DNA of 64,000 nt from Ceratobasidium sp. AG-K (Eukaryota; Basidiomycota; Agaricomycetes; Cantharellales; Ceratobasidiaceae), in assembly GCA_037039685.1 (NCBI GenBank), contig JAWNGF010000003.1, forward strand, positions 4,314,571 to 4,378,570. The letters are read 5' to 3'. This document shows positions 58,828 through 64,000 of this stretch, piece after piece (the stretch's first letter is position 1; each line of letters starts with the position of its first letter). A program made the position numbers and the translations under genes. The notes under the pieces are model-generated. The model did no database searches. It was given only the letters and a program-made list of their open reading frames with translations, and was not told where the DNA came from.

Positions 58828-60032
58828 TCATACTTTTGCAATAACGGGTTCAACAATCTCGCCCTGAGTCTCTTGTGCAACCTCCAAAGCTAGCTCGACC
58901 AAACGGTTGGGGTCATTGCCGATCAGAGAGACCGTTACGCCCTTGCCAACGGTGGGGTAGGATCCTACTTGAACGCCCTCTGGTTTGACTCTTGCTTGAA
59001 GACTAGTTAGGAAAGGAGCAATGTTGGATTCCGGGTGTCTGAAATAGGCGCCGTCAGTACGACTGGACATAGAGTAGGGGAGGTCATACTGGGTTAATAT
59101 CATCTTGCGGAAAAAACGATGGGAATCAAGTGGGAGGGGGAGGTATGGCACGAGTCCATCGAGCAGCTTTCTGAATAACGACGGGACACCGGGGAGGACG
59201 CAAAGTTTTCCTTGAAGACGTGAGACAGGCTGTATTGATTTCAGTAAACTCACACGCATCGGTTAGACTAGCTACTTGCCACCCAGAGATCTTCACACAC
59301 GAAAAGCATCTCGGTGCCCAGTCCTTCTGGGACTAGTGCCATACGCTCCCGTGCCGTTTTCTGCTCAGGAGTTTGGTTAGTATATCCGGGTCGATGTTTG
59401 CTCATCTCCATCATTCGTTCCAGAGTAGGTTGGTGCAACGCAAGTGGGAGGTTGAATGCAGCAGCAAGCGAGGCGTAGGTGATATCTAAGTAACGCGTTA
59501 TTGTTGGTTACTTTGAGTAACTAGAACAAGGGAAAGTACCTACCGTCATGCGTTGGTCCAATACCACCGCTTGTCACGACAAAATCGTAGTTTTTCACCA
59601 TCCTCCGACTAGCCTCGACACTGGCGCAACGTCAAGGCCAACAGTCTCACCAAAGAACGCGCGGCACCCACATTTCCTCCTCAACGTCAGCAATAACTTC
59701 AATTCGCTTGCTTTAGTCTAGTCAGAACGAAGTTCAGAAATAGCATATATCCGACTTACAGTGCCACACCGCGTTCAAAACAAAACTTGGCAAAGTAATT
59801 GGAATTGGTATCGTGCGTCTTGCCATTCAAGATTTCGTCACTGCGATACGATCTCATCCACCACCAGCCGTAACATGAGTAATAATACAACATACCCAAT
59901 AATAAGACATCCTGCCGTTTTAATCGTTCTGCCGTTGCCTAGCGGTGATTCTTCTGGGATCGGTGAGGTTGGGAGGTTTACGGGAGCGGAGGGAGGTGGG
60001 GTTAGTGTTACTTGAGGCGGCGAGGTAGACAT
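58828..60032 (-). CDS. Molybdopterin-binding-fold (MoCF / CinA N-terminal, FLAD1-MPTb-like) protein
   Basis: Starts [20 protein letters not shown]. The MoCF fold begins [33 protein letters not shown], continues [20 protein letters not shown] and [20 protein letters not shown] with the conserved [11 protein letters not shown] loop, then [31 protein letters not shown] and [20 protein letters not shown]. Relatives include the N-terminal domain of human FLAD1 and bacterial CinA. There is no PAPS-reductase/FAD-synthase domain. An in-frame Met 39 codons upstream (60149) would add an Arg-containing, acid-free extension that resembles a mitochondrial presequence. The intron after EDLW can be spliced from GT or, two codons later, from a GC donor (gcaagt); both stay in frame. 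Confidence 0.8.
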
Positions 60033-60844
60033 GTTTCGCGATTGCAATCCCACGGTAAGTGATACTATAGATGGACCAGGTAGTTTCAAGCTTGATGCGC
60101 GATAAGCGTACCGGAGAAGTGGTTTTTGGAGGAATATTTGGCAGATCATTGCCACTCGGTCTTGGTGAAGATGACGTATGGGACTGTCAAGCATCTGGAA
60201 TGACTTTGAAACCCATATCACGTGGACCTTCGCCTCTGTTTTCCGCCGTTGTGAAGATCTAAGCTATAAAATATCTTGTGTGTGAATTACTAACATCGTC
60301 GCGGTCGAAATAAACTGTAGTATTCGAGCCATTTCCGTATTTTTTTTATGCGGTTGTTCACGTTCGGAGAGCGAGACTGGAGGCAGACGGCATTCCAAGG
60401 GTTCTCCCTTGGCCTACTGACCACTATGCGGATTTGCTTATTTAGATAACACATCTCCCAGCAATTGCCGGCATACACTCAGTGGCCTGACTAGTTTGGT
60501 GTCCAACTGATGGGCGGGCTCGCTATCAATAGCTCAACCGCGTTCCCACCGCTGTCAACTTTAGTTCACTTGGTTGGAGTATACTTGATCCCCGGTTCTT
60601 CAGCTCGCAGAAACACGACCTTCGGTTCTGTACGCACGGTCCGAACTCGTCTAAACGTCTCACTTCCTCCACGGTCGGCAATGGCGTATCGGACTGCTCG
60701 TTCGAGACAAGCTTAAAACGTACGGGGCATTTGCTAGTCAATCCTCATCCCCCACTACCAGTCCAGTATTCAAGAGCTCTCCGGTTCTGACAACTGTAGC
60801 AAATATCACGACTTGCATATTACGTTTATCAATAATCACATATA
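60033..60844. other. Divergent promoter region, MoCF-domain gene / acetate transporter
   Basis: About 0.8 kb. A minus-strand open stretch at 60526-60741 (71 codons) has no homologue I recognise and is not called. Otherwise non-coding. Confidence 0.45.
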
Positions 60845-61901
60845 ATGTCCGCTCCTGTCACCGTTACCCAAGCCCCTGCCGAGTTCAAGCACAAGGAGAG
60901 CTATGACCGCTCGCAAGTACGTAATACATACGTTGCCTTTTGCCTTATCCTAAATGCGTCCCTAATATTGGATTTAGCCTGGTTTTGCGACCTACAAGCG
61001 CAGGATCGCCAACCCTTCCCCTCTGTAAGTGATCAGTCATCAATTTCCCGACTTTTGCTGATCACCACTAAAGAGGCTTGTTCGCTTTCGCTTTGACAAC
61101 ATGGGCCGTCTCTCTCTACGCTGTTCGGACCCGCCATGTCAAAGTTGTAAGTATCGTCATTTACGATCGATTATCCTGGTCTTCTCACGTATCCTAAAAT
61201 AGGCCAACCTTTCCTTGGCGCTCGCTCTTGCCCTCGGTGGCCTGACCCAACTCTTGGCTGCGATGTGGGAGTTTGCAACCGGCAACACCTACGCAGTCAC
61301 TATGTTTGGTATGCTCTCTGGATTCTATCTCAGCGCGGGGGTGAGTCAGTCTTCCAACACCCAAAACTGCTTTATTAATCTACTTCTATAGACCATTTTC
61401 TGGGCTGGCAGTGGTATCGAAGCTGCTTACGAGGGTACCGGTTCACTCAGCGATGCGCTTGGCGTCTATGTAAGTCTTATTAACTCGAGTCAATTGGCGA
61501 GATGCTAACATACTCTTGTGCAGTTCTCTGCTTGGTTCATCTGTACGCCCTCCAGAGCTCTTTCCAACAGTACTTGCTGACAATGCTTCTAGTCTCAATC
61601 ATCATGCTTATTGCTTCTCTCCGTGCTAGCATTGTTATGACCACTCTCTGGTCTTCCATCAGCTTGACCATCATGCTTGGAATGATCGCTGCTTTTGTCG
61701 AGCAAGTCAAGGTTCAAAAGGCTGCTGGTGCTTTTGGTATTCTTACCTCGGCGGTTGCTGCTTGGGCTGGTGCTGCTGGTATCTGGACTAAGGACCATGC
61801 GTGAGTGGAATTGAACCGACTTTTCAATATACCTTCTAACTTTGATTGTCAGATTCTTCGATCTCCCGACCGGCTCTCACCGCCCTGATTCTGCTGTCTA
61901 A
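60845..61901 (+). CDS. Acetate/ammonium exporter family membrane protein (Ato / GPR1-FUN34-YaaH)
   Basis: Plasma-membrane transporter family for acetate and related monocarboxylates. Starts MSAPVTVTQAPAEFKHKESY. The signature reads RRIANPSPLGLFAFALTTWA (family 'NPxPLGL'). Six hydrophobic segments follow, including ANLSLALALALGGLTQLLAA, MWEFATGNTYAVTMFGMLSG, SIIMLIASLRASIVMTTLWS, ISLTIMLGMIAAFVEQV and GILTSAVAAWAGAAGIW. The C-terminus is FFDLPTGSHRPDSAV, TAA 61899-61901. Six or more introns, all in frame. About 230 residues, normal for the family. The substrate is inferred from the family. Confidence 0.92.
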
Positions 61902-62289
61902 GCAACGGATTCTGTTCTTTATGGGTTCCTATATCTCATGATATTTGACGAGTATAATTCGTGTAATAGCCATATCTTACTATTAATGGCATCACTCTTT
62001 GATTATGAGGCGTTGTATTGATTGTTCCTAAGTATCTTGATCTGGTAACCGTGCTGATAACTTAGTACAGACGTAGAAGCGTTTAACGTTAAAAATCCAT
62101 GTTTGCCATGAATAAAACAAGTTACGAGATTAGCCACGTGCGAAGGCGGCCTAAGAGCCGTTCGAAATCGGTTGTAACCAGATTTTGGGAGAAAGAAATT
62201 AGATGCGACGAAGAGTCTGAGGAGTCCGAAGAGTAGTAAGTAGGAACGATGAACGAGAGGGGTAATATGTGTGTATGCGCGGGCGTCCC
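61902..62289. other. Intergenic, 3' of the transporter gene
   Basis: No gene seen; 3' flank of the transporter and of the converging disrupted gene. Confidence 0.45.
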
Positions 62290-63370
62290 AAGATAGCGGC
62301 TCTGGAGTTACTGAAAATGGGATCCACGGCAGTTAACCACATTCAGAGCCCGAGAGTGGCCCGACTTGAAAGGAACTTTGTCTGCCGCCTCCCACATAGC
62401 TTGCTGGTACGCAGAAAGAGCAGCGCACCGGGCATAGTACACCTCCTGAACGGGGAAAGGTACGGGGGTTTGACATACTGGACGACCCGAGTGAGAGAGA
62501 TTGTGTGCACCAGAGAGCTGTACGGCCGTGCGAGGTCCTGAAAAACGTGACTTTGAGTAACCGGACTGGGAGGTGAGCTTGCGGCTAGTAGAGCTAGATC
62601 CAGACGACCAAGTTGACTGCGAGGACTCGGAGTCTCCGAGTGCTTGCGAGCCTTAAGAACTGGCGTGGGCTTGAGGGTCTTGACTTTGGGTCCAGGGGTA
62701 CGAGCGTCAGGAAGTTCATATGCCACAAGTCCGTACTTGGAATCCTGAGTGTACTCGTTTTCTCGGGGCTCATACCTGTGGGTCGACTTGGGCTTGAAGT
62801 CGGGGTGGCAGTGGTTCCAGTACCCGCGGTCCAATGAACGGAGCGTATCCTCGTGTACAGCCTATAATATTTTGCGAGCGGCCTTGACAAACTTGATGAG
62901 AAGCCAGATCTCGCCGCATGCGTCCTGGGGTTGTGTTAGCTTCGTCCTGAATTCAAGACTGGGGAGTTGCTCACCCCACGACGAGATTTACATGCCTCGA
63001 CATTAATGTTAAGTTCCTTGGCCTTGGCAACAAGCCAGTCGAGCACCTGTTGCTCTTTCCAGGGTACTAGCATGTCAAGCTTGACTGCAAACGCAAAGTT
63101 GTGATGGAGGTTCTTGTTGCGGGCAATCTTGTTGACGAATGGCTATCCTTGGTGGTCCAAAACCTTTTTAATGATGAGTTTGTTATAGACGTGCTAGATA
63201 AAAAGTGAAGGGTGAGTACAGACGGTGGAGCACGAAAGCACTTACCAAGAAGGTAATAAAATGCATGAGCATCAGTCCCAACTTGGTTCGGTATTCAATG
63301 CCCATAGTAGGGACGAACGACTCGGCGGCGCCGAGGAACTGTTCTACTGACTCGGAGTTCAAGTTGTGTG
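62290..63370 (-). pseudogene. Disrupted gene of unknown family with in-frame TAG codons
   Basis: Minus-strand coding-like sequence reads SVEQFLGAAESFVPTMGIEY and RTKLGLMLMHFITFL, then over an intron HVYNKLIIKKVLDHQG, a TAG (63145-63143), PFVNKIARNKNLHHNFAFAV and KLDMLVPWKEQQVLDWLVAK. After another intron come DACGEIWLLIKFVKAARKIL, a second TAG (62864-62862) and AVHEDTLRSLDRGYWNHCHP. Coding-like text continues (YTQDSKYGLVAYELPD) to a frame change near 62600, after which FPVQEVYYARCAALSAYQQA is readable. Fluent peptide sequence with two stops and a frame change suggests a recent pseudogene. I do not recognise the family. Very short introns at the stops are an alternative. Confidence 0.5.
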
Positions 63371-63910
63371 TATCTTAGGCGCAATTGTGGTGTGCCTTGG
63401 GGGATATGGTTGTGGTGTGGTAAGCTCCCAGTGTTCCCCGAGGGCCTGCAGTTATATCCTTGGGCGTGATAGAGATAACCTGAGCGAATAAAAAAAATCT
63501 GGTGCAGGAAACGGAATGATACACGCCTTGAATTACTAGATCTGGTAATTAAGTGCGACGGGAGCACACAACACAGCCGTCGGAAGTATAGATTACTACA
63601 TCTGGTAATTCGATGCCGGGTAAATTGGTGTTCATTCGCTCTCTGGTACGTTTGGAGGCCAAACATACAGCAACTCGATGCTTACTTGGATGGGGGTGTA
63701 GATAGAAAGAGGAGCCACGCGGTCGTATGATGTCTCTGCTTTGAAAGCGCCACCAGCCCGCCATGTCACGTGACACTGCAAGCTTCTGTAACGTTTCTAT
63801 CGACTTATCTTATCCAAAGTCAACCTCGTGTATCATGATCATACCGATATACTCGTTCATTTCAGGTGTCAAATGTAGCTGTAACGCTTACGATACGGAG
63901 ATCGACCATC
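63371..63910. other. Intergenic before the right-edge gene
   Basis: No supported gene. It includes a near-repeat of the word attaccagat.tagta(a/t) at about 63531-63548 and 63591-63608 (on the plus strand, ttactagatctggtaatt and ttactacatctggtaatt), a small direct repeat 60 bases apart. Confidence 0.45.
63531..63609 (+). repeat. Pair of 18-bp direct repeats
   Basis: The words ttactagatctggtaatt and ttactacatctggtaatt differ at one base and start about 60 bases apart. Each contains an imperfect palindrome (attaccaga.tctggtaat type). They could be a binding site pair or remnants of a short duplication. Confidence 0.55.
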
Positions 63911-64000
63911 ATGTCGTCCACTCCGCCTGCAAAAGAGTCAAAACGAAAGCATCTTGGCAAGGCAATACGCCGCGGTGTCGATCGAGTGAAAAGCGCCATA
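63911..64000 (+). CDS. 5' end of an unidentified gene running off the window
   Basis: An open frame starts at ATG 63911 in a good context (atcATGtcg) and stays open to the edge: MSSTPPAKESKRKHLGKAIR, then RGVDRVKSAI. The N-terminus is very basic. Thirty residues are not enough to identify it; a nuclear or nucleolar protein or a large signalling protein with a basic leader would both fit. Confidence 0.45.
   Translation, partial: MSSTPPAKESKRKHLGKAIRRGVDRVKSAI

Noticed and set aside
60526..60741. 71-codon minus-strand open frame in the divergent promoter of the acetate transporter
   Set aside because: No homologue recognised and it lies in a region expected to be regulatory.

Overview
The window reads as gene-dense nuclear DNA of a filamentous basidiomycete. 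Nearly every gene is split by short GT-AG introns of about 45-65 bases. The housekeeping proteins are fungal. Several expanded families (F-box-like proteins, Ser/Pro-rich proteins, lineage-specific membrane proteins) are of the kind found in Agaricomycetes. My best guess, from the style of these families only, is a Cantharellales fungus such as Rhizoctonia. I see no organelle, plasmid or viral sequence, no CRISPR array and no convincing tRNA or rRNA.

Layout. 1-9.3 kb is compact housekeeping: the tail of an unknown gene, a D-glycerate 3-kinase, GPI11, a seven-segment membrane protein (family copy 1), a lysine-methyltransferase-like protein, a ZZZ3-like SANT/Myb protein and a PBDC1/Ypl225w homologue. 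9.7-14.6 kb holds three tandem secreted SGNH/GDSL hydrolases. 14.7-17.8 kb encodes a large disordered coiled-coil protein. 18.3-22.5 kb is an F-box-like cluster on the minus strand with one intact gene, one pseudogene split by a 58-base palindromic insertion, and one short relic. 22.7-27.9 kb carries copies 2 and 3 of the membrane family. 28.4-38.7 kb returns to housekeeping: GWT1, an F-box/LRR protein, the DEAD-box helicase DBP4 and the CLN3 homologue BTN1. 38.7-45.8 kb is a four-gene tandem array of an uncharacterised family with a conserved His and an Asn-Cys-Trp motif. 46.3-52.7 kb has NADP glutamate dehydrogenase, a PAH-domain protein, an NT-C2 protein and mitochondrial ribosomal protein bL28m. 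53.6-64 kb has a membrane-anchored relative of the array family, a Kre9/KNH-like GPI protein, a glycine-rich membrane protein, a MoCF-domain protein, an acetate transporter, a disrupted gene, and the start of a gene that runs off the edge.

Connections. GPI11 and GWT1 both act in GPI-anchor assembly in the ER. The Kre9-like protein at 56.3 kb is a likely client, since it has a signal peptide and a GPI-type tail. They are not adjacent, so I do not claim a cluster. The most interesting material is the tandem array at 38.7-45.8 kb, which may be a permuted NlpC/P60-like thiol enzyme family, the three-copy seven-segment membrane family, and the palindromic insertion that is visible because a paralogue preserves the empty site.

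Exon models were built by eye from splice signals, reading frame and paralogue comparison. Spans for multi-exon genes run from start to stop codon and include introns.
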